Notes: generated by a model from the sequence alone, not told the origin. A stretch of 64,000 bases of DNA from Allobosea sp039673065 (GCF_039673065.1 NZ_JBDJKW010000009.1:62001-126000); one strand, 5' to 3'. Counted from the stretch's first letter, positions 35,978 to 45,590 are shown. Numbers and translations: made by a program.

Positions 35978-38425
35978 ATGCGGTTCATTCTGCGCCTTTT
36001 CGGATGGGCGTTCGCGGCCGGCACGATTCTCTTCGTGATCGGCGTGGCGGGAGCCGCCGGCCTCATCTGGCACTACTCCAAGGACCTGCCGGACTCCGCG
36101 CAGCTGCGGAATTACGAACCGCCGGTGATGAGCCGCGTCCATGCCGGCGACGGCAGCCTGATCGCCGAGTTCGCGCGCGAGCGCCGGCTCTATCTGCCGA
36201 TCCAGGCGGTGCCGAAGCTGGTGGTCGATGCCTTCCTCTCGGCCGAGGACAAGAATTTCTACAAGCATTTCGGCGTCGATCCGGAAGGTCTCGCCCGCGC
36301 GGCGATCTCGAACTTCCGCAATCGCGGTTCGGGCCGCCGCCCGCAGGGCGCCTCGACCATTACCCAGCAGGTCGCGAAGAACTTCCTGGTCGGCTCCGAG
36401 CAGAGCATGGAGCGCAAGATCCGCGAGGCGCTGATCGCGCTGCGCATCGAGTCGACCTACTCCAAGGACAAGATCCTCGAGCTCTACCTGAACGAAATCT
36501 ATCTCGGCGCGCCGGCTCCGGGGCAGGGCAGCTACGGCGTCGCCGCCGCGGCGCTGAACTATTTCGGCAAGTCGGTGCACGAGTTGAACCTGCAGGAGGC
36601 CGCCTATATCGCCGCCCTGCCGAAGGCGCCGACCGACCTGCATCCCTACCGCAACCGCGAGCGCGCCATCGAGCGCCGCAACTACGTGCTCGACCGCATG
36701 GTCGAGAACGGCTACGCCACCCGCGAGGCGGCCGAGGCCGCGAAGAAGGCGCCGCTCGGCGTCAATCCGCGCACTGTCTCGCCGAACCAGATCGCCGCCG
36801 GCTACTTCGCCGAGGAGATCCGCCGCGAGCTGCAGGATCGCTATGGCGAGAAGAAGCTGCTCGAGGGCGGTCTCTCGGTGCGCGCCACCGTCGATCCCAA
36901 GATGCAGCTCATGGCCCGCAAGGCGCTGGTCGACGGTCTCGTGCGCTATGACGAGGCCCGCGGCTGGCGCGGCGCCGTGCAGAAGCTCGAGATCGGCCGC
37001 GGCGACTGGGGCCCGGTGATCGGCGAGCTGCCGGTGCTGGGCGACGTCCGTCCCTGGCGCCAGGCCGTCGTGCTGGAGATGACGGGCGAGGGCGCCCGCG
37101 TCGGCCTGCATCCGGGCCGCGAGAATTCCGGCCATCTGCGCCAGGAGCGCGAGACCGCGATCCTCGGCGCCGAAGGCATCCGCTGGACCCGCCGCGGCCG
37201 CATTGCGCAGGTCGTCTCGCCGGGCGACGTCGTCTATGTCGAGCCGATCGACGGCAAGCCCGGCCAGGTCCGCCTGCGCCAGCTGCCCGAGGTGAACGGC
37301 GCCATCACCGTGATGGACCCGTTCTCGGGCCGCGTGCTCGCCATGGTCGGCGGCTTCTCGCACGACCAGTCCGAGTTCAACCGCGCGACGCAGGCGCTGC
37401 GCCAGCCCGGCTCGTCGTTCAAGCCCTTCGTCTACGCCACCGCGCTCGACAACGGCTACACCCCGTCCAGCATCGTGCTCGACGGGCCGATCGAGGTCGA
37501 CCAGGGCGGCGGCCTCGGCATGTGGACGCCGAGCAACTACGACGGCAAGTTCACCGGCCCGCGCACCCTGCGCTACGGCATCCAGTTCTCGAAGAACCTG
37601 ATGACGGTGCGCCTCGCCAAGGATGTCGGCATGCCGCTGATCGCGGAATATGCCCGCCGCTTCGGTATCTATGACGACATGCTGCCGGTGCTCTCGATGT
37701 CGCTCGGCGCCGGCGAGACCACGGTCATGCGCATGACGGCGGCCTACGCCATGCTGGCCAATGGCGGCCGGCGCATCCGCCCGACGCTGATCGACCGCAT
37801 TCAGGACCGCACCGGCTCGACGATCTACCGTCACGACCAGCGCGTCTGCGAGGGCTGCAACGCCGACAAGTGGTCGAACCAGCGCGAGCCGCGCCTCGTC
37901 GACAACCGCGACCAGGTGCTCGACCCGCTGACCGCTTACCAGATGGTCTCGATGCTCGAGGGCGTCGTGCAGGCCGGCACCGCGACGGTCGTGAAGTCGG
38001 TCGGCAAGCCGCTCGCCGGCAAGACCGGCACCACCAACGACGCCAAGGACGTCTGGTTCGTCGGCTTCTCGCCGGACCTCGCCGTCGGTGTCTATATGGG
38101 CTTCGACCGGCCGAAGTCGCTCGGCAACTCGGCGACCGCGGGCCAGTACGCCGCGCCGATCTTCCGCGACTTCATGCAGGCCGCGCTGAAGGACAAGCCG
38201 GCGACGCCGTTCCGCGTCCCGGCGGGCATCAAGCTGATCCGCGTCGATCCCCGCACCGGCATGCGCGCCGGCGGCGAGGGCGGCATCCTCGAAGCCTTCA
38301 AGCCGGGCACGGCGCCGCCGGACAGCTATTCGGTGATCGGCGCGTCCGACGGCACCGGCGGCTTCGGCGGGGCGCCCGGGGGCGGTGGCCGCTCGGTCGG
38401 CTCCGGCACCGGCGGACTCTACTGA
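35978..38425 (+). CDS. mrcA: Penicillin-binding protein 1A (bifunctional glycosyltransferase/transpeptidase)
   Basis: An 815-aa class A PBP. After an N-terminal membrane helix (residues 5-30) the GT51 domain shows FLSAEDKNFYKHFGVDPEGL with the catalytic glutamate, and GASTITQQVAKNF. An OB-like insert (about residues 330-430) follows. The transpeptidase has SxxK in PGSSFKPFVYA and the KTGTTNDAKD motif, and the C-terminus is a Gly-rich tail. It polymerises lipid II and cross-links peptidoglycan. GAGGTCAGG precedes the ATG. It lies downstream of the amidase gene and ends at a bidirectional terminator. Confidence 0.96.
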   Translation: MRFILRLFGWAFAAGTILFVIGVAGAAGLIWHYSKDLPDSAQLRNYEPPVMSRVHAGDGSLIAEFARERRLYLPIQAVPKLVVDAFLSAEDKNFYKHFGVDPEGLARAAISNFRNRGSGRRPQGASTITQQVAKNFLVGSEQSMERKIREALIALRIESTYSKDKILELYLNEIYLGAPAPGQGSYGVAAAALNYFGKSVHELNLQEAAYIAALPKAPTDLHPYRNRERAIERRNYVLDRMVENGYATREAAEAAKKAPLGVNPRTVSPNQIAAGYFAEEIRRELQDRYGEKKLLEGGLSVRATVDPKMQLMARKALVDGLVRYDEARGWRGAVQKLEIGRGDWGPVIGELPVLGDVRPWRQAVVLEMTGEGARVGLHPGRENSGHLRQERETAILGAEGIRWTRRGRIAQVVSPGDVVYVEPIDGKPGQVRLRQLPEVNGAITVMDPFSGRVLAMVGGFSHDQSEFNRATQALRQPGSSFKPFVYATALDNGYTPSSIVLDGPIEVDQGGGLGMWTPSNYDGKFTGPRTLRYGIQFSKNLMTVRLAKDVGMPLIAEYARRFGIYDDMLPVLSMSLGAGETTVMRMTAAYAMLANGGRRIRPTLIDRIQDRTGSTIYRHDQRVCEGCNADKWSNQREPRLVDNRDQVLDPLTAYQMVSMLEGVVQAGTATVVKSVGKPLAGKTGTTNDAKDVWFVGFSPDLAVGVYMGFDRPKSLGNSATAGQYAAPIFRDFMQAALKDKPATPFRVPAGIKLIRVDPRTGMRAGGEGGILEAFKPGTAPPDSYSVIGASDGTGGFGGAPGGGGRSVGSGTGGLY

Positions 38426-38469
38426 AACCGGTATTTCGCGCCGCCGGCAGCGACCGCCCACCCCAATGC

Positions 38470-38503
38470 AAAACGCCGCCCTTGCCGGGCGGCGTTTTCG
38501 TTT
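38470..38503. terminator. Bidirectional intrinsic terminator
   Basis: A perfect 12-bp stem AAAACGCCGCCC/GGGCGGCGTTTT (38470-38481 with 38487-38498) followed by CGTTT on the plus strand. The A/T ends give T tracts on both strands, so it can end both mrcA and the convergent dehydrogenase gene. Confidence 0.92.
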
Positions 38504-38527
38504 CGGCCTGCCGCGATGCGGGGTGGC

Positions 38528-39598
38528 TCAGGCCGCGGGCAGCAGGACGCCGCGGCCGATCACGCGGCCCTCGCGCAGCGCGTCGAGCAACGCGTTCGCC
38601 TCCTGCATGGGCCGGCTGGTGATCGGGATGCGCGCCAGCTTGCCGGCGCGCGCCAGGGCGAGCAGCTCGTGCAGTTCGGCGAGGCTGCCGACGAAGGAAC
38701 CCATCAGCGTCAGCGAGCGCAGCGGCAGCAGCGGGATCGACAGCGGGATGTCGCCGCCGACCAGGCCGATGACGACGCAGGTGCCGCCCTTGGCCACGGC
38801 GTTGATCGCGAGCTGCACGGAATCGCGCGCGCCGACGAAGTCGATCACCGCCGACGGCGCGCCGCCGCACAGCGCCGCGATCTGCGCCACCGCGTCGGCG
38901 TCGCGTGGGTCGACCGCGCCGATCGCGCCGGCTGCGATCGCCGCCTCCCGCTTGGCCGGGTCGAGATCGGCGACGACCGCGCCCTTCGCGCCCAGCGCGC
39001 CCAGCATGCTCAGGCACATCAGCCCGAGCCCGCCGCCGCCGATCACCAGGATCGGCGCGGTCTCGATCAGCTTGCCGAGCTTGCGCACGGCGGAGAAGGC
39101 GGTCAGCCCGGCGCAGGCCAGCGGCGCCGCCTCGGCCGGCGCGAGATCGCCGATGTCCAGCAGATAGCGCGGATGCGGCACCACGAGATGCGAGCTGTAG
39201 CCGCCATCGGCGAAGACGCCGAGGAAGCGGTTGGCGCCTGTGCAGACATGCTCGCGCGCGGCGGCGCAATTGGCGCACTTGCCGCAGCCGATCCAGGGAT
39301 AGACGAGATAGGAGCGGCCGGGTGCGACGCCCTCGGCCTCCGGGCCTGCCGCGACCAGTGTCCCGACCGTCTCGTGGCCGGGCGTGTGCGGCAGTTTCGC
39401 GCCCCGGTCGCTCATCTTGAGGAACTTGCCGCCGCCGAGATCGTAGCCGCCCTCGCAGACATGGATGTCGGTATGGCAGATCCCCGCGGCCTGTACCGCC
39501 AGCACCACCTCGCTGCCGGACGGTTCCGGCGTGCCGACCTCGCGGCATTCCAGCGGCGCACCATAGCGCATCAGGCGGTAGCTCTTCATCTGCGTCAC
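38528..39598 (-). CDS. Zinc-dependent alcohol dehydrogenase (medium chain)
   Basis: A 356-aa MDR enzyme. Catalytic zinc ligands are in AGICHTD and TPGHE; four structural zinc cysteines are in GCGKCANCAAAREHVC; the Rossmann motif is IGGGGLGLMCL with the acidic residue in VVADLDPAK, favouring NAD+. It should oxidise a primary or secondary alcohol, or reduce the aldehyde; the substrate is unknown. The GTG start at 39598 has GGGAGG seven bases upstream; an ATG at 39589 is in frame. Confidence 0.9.
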   Translation of the reverse strand: MTQMKSYRLMRYGAPLECREVGTPEPSGSEVVLAVQAAGICHTDIHVCEGGYDLGGGKFLKMSDRGAKLPHTPGHETVGTLVAAGPEAEGVAPGRSYLVYPWIGCGKCANCAAAREHVCTGANRFLGVFADGGYSSHLVVPHPRYLLDIGDLAPAEAAPLACAGLTAFSAVRKLGKLIETAPILVIGGGGLGLMCLSMLGALGAKGAVVADLDPAKREAAIAAGAIGAVDPRDADAVAQIAALCGGAPSAVIDFVGARDSVQLAINAVAKGGTCVVIGLVGGDIPLSIPLLPLRSLTLMGSFVGSLAELHELLALARAGKLARIPITSRPMQEANALLDALREGRVIGRGVLLPAA

Positions 39599-39723
39599 GA
39601 TTCGTCCTCCCGGTTTGACGCTACGATAGCCTGCCGCTCATCGGCCGCGACAAGCGCGGGCGGGCAGGGGGCATCGCGCCGGGTGGGACGCTGCGTCGCG
39701 CGCGGGGAGCGGGAGCGCCGCCC

Positions 39724-40287
39724 TCAAGCGCCGAGATGGGCGTGGAGAATCGACAGGCCGAGCCCGATCAGCGCCAGCCCTGCGCAGGCTTCGGCGATCC
39801 GGCCGAGGCGCGCGCCGACGAGACGGCCGACAAGCATGCCGCCGGAGGACATCAGGAAGGTCGCGAGCCCGATCGCCAGCGCGACCACGACGATGTCGAC
39901 GTCGAGCAGCGCCAGCGAGACGCCGACCGCCATCGCATCGATGCTGGTGCCGATCGCCGTCGCCAGCAGCAGGCCGAAGGAGCGGCCGGGCGGCTTCTCC
40001 GCCTCCGGTTCGGGCGTCCGGCTGGCGGCCCGCAGCATGTGGACACCGACGCCAGAGAGCAGGATGAAGGCGACCCAGTGGTCGACCGCCTCGATCAGGC
40101 TGCTGGCCGCCAGGCCAGCCGCCCAGCCGATCAGCGGCGTGATCGCCTCGACCGTGCCGAAGACCGCGCCGGTGCGCAGCGCTTCGGCGAGGCGTGGCCG
40201 GCCTAGCGCAGCGCCACGGCCGACGGAGACGGCGAAAGCGTCGACGGACATGCTCACCGCGAGCACGGTGATCGAGAACGGAGACAT
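39724..40287 (-). CDS. mntP: Manganese efflux pump MntP
   Basis: A 187-aa protein with six membrane helices in two DUF204-type repeats: ITVLAVSMSVDAFAVSVGRG in the first and LLATAIGTSIDAMAVGVSLA in the second, each with the aspartate needed for Mn2+ export. The ATG at 40287 starts as in other MntP proteins (MSPFSITVLA); the frame extends 13 codons further upstream to 40326 without family likeness. Expression is expected to rise with manganese through the yybP-ykoY riboswitch just upstream. Confidence 0.95.
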   Translation of the reverse strand: MSPFSITVLAVSMSVDAFAVSVGRGAALGRPRLAEALRTGAVFGTVEAITPLIGWAAGLAASSLIEAVDHWVAFILLSGVGVHMLRAASRTPEPEAEKPPGRSFGLLLATAIGTSIDAMAVGVSLALLDVDIVVVALAIGLATFLMSSGGMLVGRLVGARLGRIAEACAGLALIGLGLSILHAHLGA

Positions 40288-40344
40288 GAGACGTGCAAAC
40301 CCCAGGCTGGCGACGGGCCGCGCCATGCCCGGTTCCGGGCGAGC

Positions 40345-40458
40345 GCGATGCCGGTCTCGCCTGGCCGCGTTCTGCGGCTGACCACGCCACGCGCGATAAG
40401 CGCGAGTCTGTTGACGCGGTCCCGTCGGGAGGACGGTGGCTACTCCCCGATGCGCCGC
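40345..40458 (-). ncRNA. yybP-ykoY manganese riboswitch upstream of mntP
   Basis: The minus-strand leader contains the conserved pieces of this aptamer in order: CGGGGAGTAGC (GGGGAGTAGC at 40439-40448), GTCAACA (40409-40415) and GGCGAGACCGG (GGCGAGACC at 40353-40361). The outer CGG/CCG pairing closes P1. These are the invariant loops that meet to bind Mn2+ in the E. coli alx and mntP leaders. The aptamer lies about 60 bases before the mntP start, and a promoter places the 5' end at its first base. High Mn2+ should turn mntP on. The expression platform is not obvious; a small GCCCG/CGGGC hairpin follows the aptamer. Confidence 0.93.
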
Positions 40459-40486
40459 TGTCTAGGCAGTCTCGGGAGAAAGTCAA
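40459..40486 (-). promoter_or_regulatory. Promoter of the mntP riboswitch transcript
   Basis: On the minus strand TTGACT (40481-40486) and TAGACA (40459-40464) are separated by 16 bases. Transcription would begin near 40452, at the 5' edge of the aptamer. Divergent prfB lies 160 bases away. Confidence 0.65.
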
Positions 40487-40643
40487 GCGATATCAATATT
40501 TTAGTGACTTCAAGAAGCGTTTGCAACAAGCGCCGGGAGGCGTCGGGCTCCATTCGCCGGCCGCCTTCCATTTACAGGCGCGCCGAAGCTGCCTATGTCG
40601 TGGCGACCTTTTCAAACCCCGTGACCGGAGCCGGCCAGCGATC

Positions 40644-41772
40644 ATGCGCCCTGAAGTCCAGACGCAGCTCGATAACGCCAAGCAGTCGATCGGACTGCTG
40701 AGGAGGCATCTTTGACTGGGATGTCGCACAACGCCGCCTAGCCGAGCTCAACGCGCTCTCCGAAGGCCCGGATTTCTGGAACGACGCCGAGAACGCGCAG
40801 AAGCTGATGCGTGAGCGCACCGCGCTCGAGACGCAGATCGAGGGTATCACCCGCCTCGAGCGCGATCTCGAAGACGCGCTGACGCTGATCGAGCTCGGTG
40901 AGATGGAAGACGACGCCGCCACGATCGGCGAGGGCGAGGCCGCCATCAAAACGGTCGAGGCCGAGGCGTCGCGCCTGCAGGTCGAATCGCTCCTCTCGGG
41001 CGAAGCCGACATGCTCGACACCTATATCGAGATCCATCCCGGCGCCGGCGGAACCGAAAGCCAGGACTGGGCCGAGATGCTGCTGCGCATGTATCGGCGC
41101 TGGGGCGAGCGGCGAAAGTTCAAGGTCGAGACTCTGGACTACCAGGAAGGCGAGCAGGCCGGCATCAAGTCGGCAACGCTGCAGTTCAAGGGGCACAACG
41201 CTTATGGCTGGCTGAAGACCGAATCGGGCGTGCACCGGCTGGTGCGCATCTCGCCCTTCGATTCCAACGCCCGCCGGCAGACCTCCTTCGCCTCGGTCTG
41301 GGTGTATCCCGTCGTCGACGACCGTATCCAGGTCGACGTCAAGGAATCTGACTGCCGGATCGACACCTATCGCTCGTCGGGCGCAGGCGGCCAGCACGTC
41401 AACACCACCGACTCCGCGGTGCGCATCACCCATATCCCGACCGGGATCGCGGTGGCCTGCCAGCAGGAGCGCTCGCAGCACAAGAACCGGGCCAAGGCCT
41501 GGGAGATGCTGCGCGCGCGCCTCTACGAAGTCGAGCTGAAGAAGCGCGAGGACAAGGCCAACGCCGAGCAGGCCTCCAAGACCGATATCGGCTGGGGCCA
41601 CCAGATCCGCTCCTATGTGCTGCAGCCCTATCAGCTGGTGAAGGACCTGCGCACCGGCGTCACCTCGACGGCCCCCTCCGACGTGCTGGACGGCGAGATC
41701 GACCCGTTCATGGAGGCGTCGCTCGCGCAGCGCGTCTACGGCACGACGGTCGAGGTCGAGGACATCGATTGA
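40644..41772 (+). CDS. prfB: Peptide chain release factor 2, with programmed +1 frameshift
   Basis: Terminates translation at UGA and UAA. The first frame runs 40644-40712 (23 codons, MRPEVQTQLDNAKQS...) to an in-frame TGA. Reading then shifts +1 and resumes at 40714 to the stop at 41772, giving about 375 aa. The second part has the codon-recognition SPF in VRISPFDSN and the catalytic GGQ in GAGGQHVNTTDSAVRITH. The shift makes RF2 sense its own shortage at UGA. The stop overlaps the TTG of the next gene. It is divergent from mntP. Confidence 0.97.
40701..40716 (+). other. prfB programmed +1 frameshift site
   Basis: AGGAGG (40701-40706), three bases, then CTT TGA C (40710-40716). The internal SD-like element, slippery CTT, in-frame UGA and following C are the standard RF2 autoregulation signal. 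Confidence 0.97.
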
Positions 41773-42887
41773 CCGCCCCCCGCCGGTCCCGCGCCCGCGA
41801 GATTCTCGTGAATCTCGCGGTGTCGGCCGGCGCGGTGCTCGTCTTCGCGCTGTTCTGCGAGCTGGTGGTCTTCCGCTTCGTGCTGCCGGCCAGCGACGTG
41901 CCGCGCAACGCCTTCGTCAACGAGGTGGTGCGCTACGCGCCCGGCCAGACCGGCTCCTGGCGCGTGCGCGACGAGATCGACGCGCCGTTCTCGATCAATG
42001 CCGAGGGCTGGAACTCGCCGCTGCCGGACTATCCCGTCGCCCGCAAGCCGGGCGTCGGGCGCATCGCCTTCGTCGGCGACAGCTTCGTCGAGGCGCTGCA
42101 GGTCCCGGTCGGCGAGAGCTTCGCCGAGCGCACCGCTGCCGCGCTCTCCACCGCTTCCGCCCCGGTCGAGGTCTACCGCTTCGGCGTGGCCGGCGCGCCG
42201 CTCAGCCAGTATCTCCAGATGGTCGAGCGCGAGGTCGAGCAGCGCCGGCCCGACCGCATCGTGGTGATGCTGGTCCACAACGACTTCGACGAGAGCTTCG
42301 TCTTCAAGCCCGGTCGCTACACCTCGAGCTTCCTGAAGCTGCGGGTCGAGAACGGCCGCGTCGCCGGCGAGGTCCGCCCCGAGCCCTGGCGCGCCGGGCC
42401 GCTCGAATTCCTGCGCCGCACCGCGACCGCCCGCTTCCTGCTCTATCGCTGGCAGGTGAGGCCGCAGGTGCTGGTCAACGCCTTCCTCGGGCCGGCCCAG
42501 GCCGCGGAGGGCGAGGGCGGCTACGCCGCCAATATCGATGTCGGCAGCGTGCTGGCGCTGGAGCCCGAGATCAGGGTGGTGACCGACTATCTCTTCGCCC
42601 GGCTGAAGGCACGTGCGGAGGCGATCGGCGCGCGGCTCCAGTTCGTGATGGATGGCGACAGGGCTGCGATCTATGCCGGCAAGACCACGAGCCCGGCGCT
42701 CAGGCTCAATGCCATCGTCGCCGAGGCGGCAAAGCGCCACGGGCTGCCCTTCCTCGATCTCCATCCGGTCTTCGCCGCCGACTGGGCGCAGCATCGCAAG
42801 CGCTTCGAGTTCGACGCCGATGCCCATTGGAACCGCTATGGCCACGAAGTGGCGGCGGCGGCCATCGCGGCTGAACTGGCCAAGTAA
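41769..42887 (+). CDS. Membrane-anchored SGNH/GDSL hydrolase
   Basis: A 372-aa protein with one N-terminal membrane helix (about residues 13-35, VNLAVSAGAVLVFALFCELV) and a periplasmic SGNH domain. Catalytic blocks are the serine in FVGDSFVEALQV, the glycine/asparagine region VEVYRFGVAGAP and VHNDFDE, and the Asp/His pair in DADAHWNRYGHEVAA. It may remove or transfer acyl groups on an envelope glycan or lipid; the substrate is unknown. The TTG start overlaps the prfB stop, so it is translationally coupled to it. Confidence 0.8.
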   Translation: MTAPRRSRAREILVNLAVSAGAVLVFALFCELVVFRFVLPASDVPRNAFVNEVVRYAPGQTGSWRVRDEIDAPFSINAEGWNSPLPDYPVARKPGVGRIAFVGDSFVEALQVPVGESFAERTAAALSTASAPVEVYRFGVAGAPLSQYLQMVEREVEQRRPDRIVVMLVHNDFDESFVFKPGRYTSSFLKLRVENGRVAGEVRPEPWRAGPLEFLRRTATARFLLYRWQVRPQVLVNAFLGPAQAAEGEGGYAANIDVGSVLALEPEIRVVTDYLFARLKARAEAIGARLQFVMDGDRAAIYAGKTTSPALRLNAIVAEAAKRHGLPFLDLHPVFAADWAQHRKRFEFDADAHWNRYGHEVAAAAIAAELAK

Positions 42888-42948
42888 TTATCGGCGGCCC
42901 AAGTCAGGTCGCGGCAGCCCCTTGAGCCGGACGTCCTCGTCTGCGATC

Positions 42949-44268
42949 TCAGATGCGGCCGGTAAGCCGGTTGCCGGCGCGCAGAAAGCGCGTCGGGTCG
43001 ATCGCGTCGCCGTCAATCCGGGTTTCGTAGTGGAGATGCGGGCCGGTCGAGCGGCCGGTCGAGCCGACGCGGCCGACCATGGTGCCGGCTTCCACCGTCT
43101 GCCCTTCCTTGACCACGATCGCCGACATGTGGGCGTAGCGCGTGGTGATGCCGCCGGCGTGCTCGACCTCGACCATGTTGCCGTAGCCGCCGGAGTATTC
43201 GGCGGTGACGACCTTGCCGGGGGCGGTAGCGTGGATCGGCGTGCCCGGTGCGCCGCGGAAGTCGATGCCGGTATGCATCGCCGGACCGCGGGTGAAGGGA
43301 TCGACCCGGTAGCCGAAATTCGAACTCATATCGACATCGCCGCGCATCGGGCTCTTCAGCGGCAGCTGGCCGACCAGTTCGCGCATGCGCAGAACCTGCG
43401 AGAGGCGCGGCTGGATGCTGTGCAGCGTCGCCTCGAACGGCCCGGCGCCCGGATCGAGCGAGACCGGCACCAGCGGGCCGCCGACATCCTTCGGCACCGG
43501 CACGTTGGCGGCAAGGCGGTCGGCGTTCAGCCCGGTTTCGGCGAGCGCGCTGCGCATCGCCTTGTAGCTCTCGACGAGGCTGCTATCGATCCGGCGCAGC
43601 GCGGCGAGCTGGGTCTCGCCGGTCTCCTCGATCGACTTGTCGAGTTCCTCCAGCGTCAGCGCCACGCGCTTGGCCGGCGGCGTCGGCTCGGTCAGCTCGC
43701 CATTGGTCCAGCCGTCCTCGCTGCGGTCGGCTGCGCCGCGCAGCGGCAGCGCGTCGGGCGCCGGGACGGGCTTGCCGGCGGCGCGCTGCGGCGCCGTCTT
43801 GGCGAAGCTCGACACGCTCGAAGCCTGCACCGGCTCGCGCAGGGCGAGCGGGCGTGGCGGCGGGGTCTTCGGCACGGCGGAGAGGCCGGCGCTGCGCAGC
43901 GTCTCGGTGACGGCCGTGACCAGCGCCTGGCGCGATTCGAGTTCGGCCTGGCGGGTCGCGATCTCGTCGACGCGCGCCTCGACGCCGTCCTGGTCGAGCA
44001 GGGCGCGGCTGGCGAGGCGGTCGATATCGGCGCGCAGCGCTGCAATGCGGTCCTCATAGGCGTATTGCCGCGAGGTTTCCCGTTTGATCAGCCGGGCGGC
44101 CAGCTCGTCCTTGTTCAGGATGTACCAGGTCGTCGCCCCGCTCCAGGCGGTCGTCAGGGTCAGCAGCGACAGGCCCAGCAGCGCCGTCGAGCGGCGGATG
44201 GCGAACCGGTTGCGGTGAAGGACGCCGGAGGCGGGCTGGGCCGGAGCCCCGTGAAGGTGAGAGGTCAT
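42949..44268 (-). CDS. M23 family metallopeptidase with coiled-coil, membrane anchored
   Basis: A 439-aa protein: cytoplasmic start, one membrane helix (about residues 28-50), a coiled coil (60-125, YAYEDRIAALRADIDRLASR), a proline-rich linker and a C-terminal LytM/M23 domain. Zinc ligands appear as HTGIDFRG and HLHYETR, with YGNMVEVEHAGG between. Such proteins cut peptidoglycan cross-links or activate amidases (EnvC type). Here all metal ligands look present, so it is likely an active endopeptidase. Transcribed in the same direction as rnd. Confidence 0.9.
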   Translation of the reverse strand: MTSHLHGAPAQPASGVLHRNRFAIRRSTALLGLSLLTLTTAWSGATTWYILNKDELAARLIKRETSRQYAYEDRIAALRADIDRLASRALLDQDGVEARVDEIATRQAELESRQALVTAVTETLRSAGLSAVPKTPPPRPLALREPVQASSVSSFAKTAPQRAAGKPVPAPDALPLRGAADRSEDGWTNGELTEPTPPAKRVALTLEELDKSIEETGETQLAALRRIDSSLVESYKAMRSALAETGLNADRLAANVPVPKDVGGPLVPVSLDPGAGPFEATLHSIQPRLSQVLRMRELVGQLPLKSPMRGDVDMSSNFGYRVDPFTRGPAMHTGIDFRGAPGTPIHATAPGKVVTAEYSGGYGNMVEVEHAGGITTRYAHMSAIVVKEGQTVEAGTMVGRVGSTGRSTGPHLHYETRIDGDAIDPTRFLRAGNRLTGRI

Positions 44269-44450
44269 TACGCGATACCGACTGTCACGCTTGCGATGAT
44301 GCGATTAGACCCCGTTAGGGTTAATCAAACGCAAAGCGGCGCGGCCGGCAGGCGGGTCTGGGGCAAATTTCCGGATCGGGGGCGGGGGAAAGCCGGCAGG
44401 CCGGCGACCGTTCGCCAGCCTCGCGAGGGCCTCGGGACCGGGTGCTCGCG

Positions 44451-45590
44451 TCACCCGACGGTGACGCGGCCCTTCACGATGCGCAGCGCCAGGGCACCGT
44501 TCTTCAGCGCCAGCGCCTTCTCGCCGAACAGCTCGCGGCGCCAGCCATGCAGGGCCGGGACATCCGCCGCGTCGTCATGGGCGATCGCCTCGAGATCGTC
44601 GGTGGAGGCGATGATCTTGGGCGCGACGCGCTCGGCGTCGGCGGTGGCCTTGAGCAGGACCTTGAGCAGGTCGAGCACGGCGCCATTGCCCGGCCGTCCG
44701 CGCTCGCGCTCGATGCGGGGCAGGGTGCGCGGATCCAGTTCCTGGGCGCGCTCGATCGCGGCCAGCACCTCGCCGCCGGCGCGCGAGCGCTCGAAGCCGT
44801 TCGGCACGGAGCGCAGTTCGCCCAGTGCCTCGACCGAGCGCGGGGCGCGCTGCACGATATCCATCAGCGCGTCGTCCTTGAGCACGCGCTGGCGCGGCAC
44901 GTCGCGATGCTGGGCCTCGCGCTCGCGCCAGGCCGCCAGCTCCATCAGCGCGGGCAGTTCCTTCGGCTTGCGGATGCGGCCCTTGAGGCGCTGCCAGGCG
45001 TTCTCCGGCTTGACCTCGTAGGTCGCCGGCGAATTCAGCACCGCCATCTCCTCGTCGACCCAGCCGGCGCGGCCGGTCTGCTCCAGATCGGCCTTGAGGG
45101 CGAGGTAGACGTCGCGCAGATGCGTCACGTCCGATTCGGCATAGGCGAGCTGCGCCTCGCTGAGCGGCCGGCGCGACCAGTCGGTGAAGCGCGAGGACTT
45201 GTCGACCCGCGCCTTGGCGAGATCGTTGACCAGCTGCTCGTAGCCGACGGAGTCGCCATAGCCGCAGACCATGGCGGCGACCTGCGTGTCGAACAGCGGC
45301 GTCGGCAGGATGCGGCCGAGCATCCAGACGATCTCGAGATCCTGCCGGGCGGCGTGGAAGACCTTGACCACCGCGGTGTCGGCCATCAGCGCCATGAAGG
45401 GCGCGAGGTCGATGTCGTCCGCCAGCGGGTCGACCATCACGGCCTCGTCGGGCGAGGCGAGCTGGATCAGGCACAGCTTCGGATAATAGGTGGTCTCGCG
45501 CAGGAACTCGGTATCGACCGTGACGAACGGGTGCGCGGCGAGGCGGGAGCAGGCCTCGGCCAGCTCCTGTGTGGTGGCGATCAGCTTCAT
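44451..45590 (-). CDS. rnd: Ribonuclease D
   Basis: A 379-aa 3'-5' exonuclease that trims tRNA precursors. DEDDy motifs: Exo I VTVDTEFLRETTYYP, Exo II in VKVFHAARQDLEIV, Exo III YAESDVTHLRDVYLAL. An HRDC domain follows (about residues 205-290, ELPALMELAAWREREAQHRD). It is divergent from aspS with 138 bases between. Confidence 0.95.
   Translation of the reverse strand: MKLIATTQELAEACSRLAAHPFVTVDTEFLRETTYYPKLCLIQLASPDEAVMVDPLADDIDLAPFMALMADTAVVKVFHAARQDLEIVWMLGRILPTPLFDTQVAAMVCGYGDSVGYEQLVNDLAKARVDKSSRFTDWSRRPLSEAQLAYAESDVTHLRDVYLALKADLEQTGRAGWVDEEMAVLNSPATYEVKPENAWQRLKGRIRKPKELPALMELAAWREREAQHRDVPRQRVLKDDALMDIVQRAPRSVEALGELRSVPNGFERSRAGGEVLAAIERAQELDPRTLPRIERERGRPGNGAVLDLLKVLLKATADAERVAPKIIASTDDLEAIAHDDAADVPALHGWRRELFGEKALALKNGALALRIVKGRVTVG

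Noticed and set aside
35966..38461. An 831-codon open frame antisense to mrcA
   Set aside because: Antisense shadow, covers PBP1A exactly, low-complexity.
40288..40326. Thirteen extra N-terminal codons for MntP
   Set aside because: They overlap the riboswitch downstream region and do not match MntP family starts.
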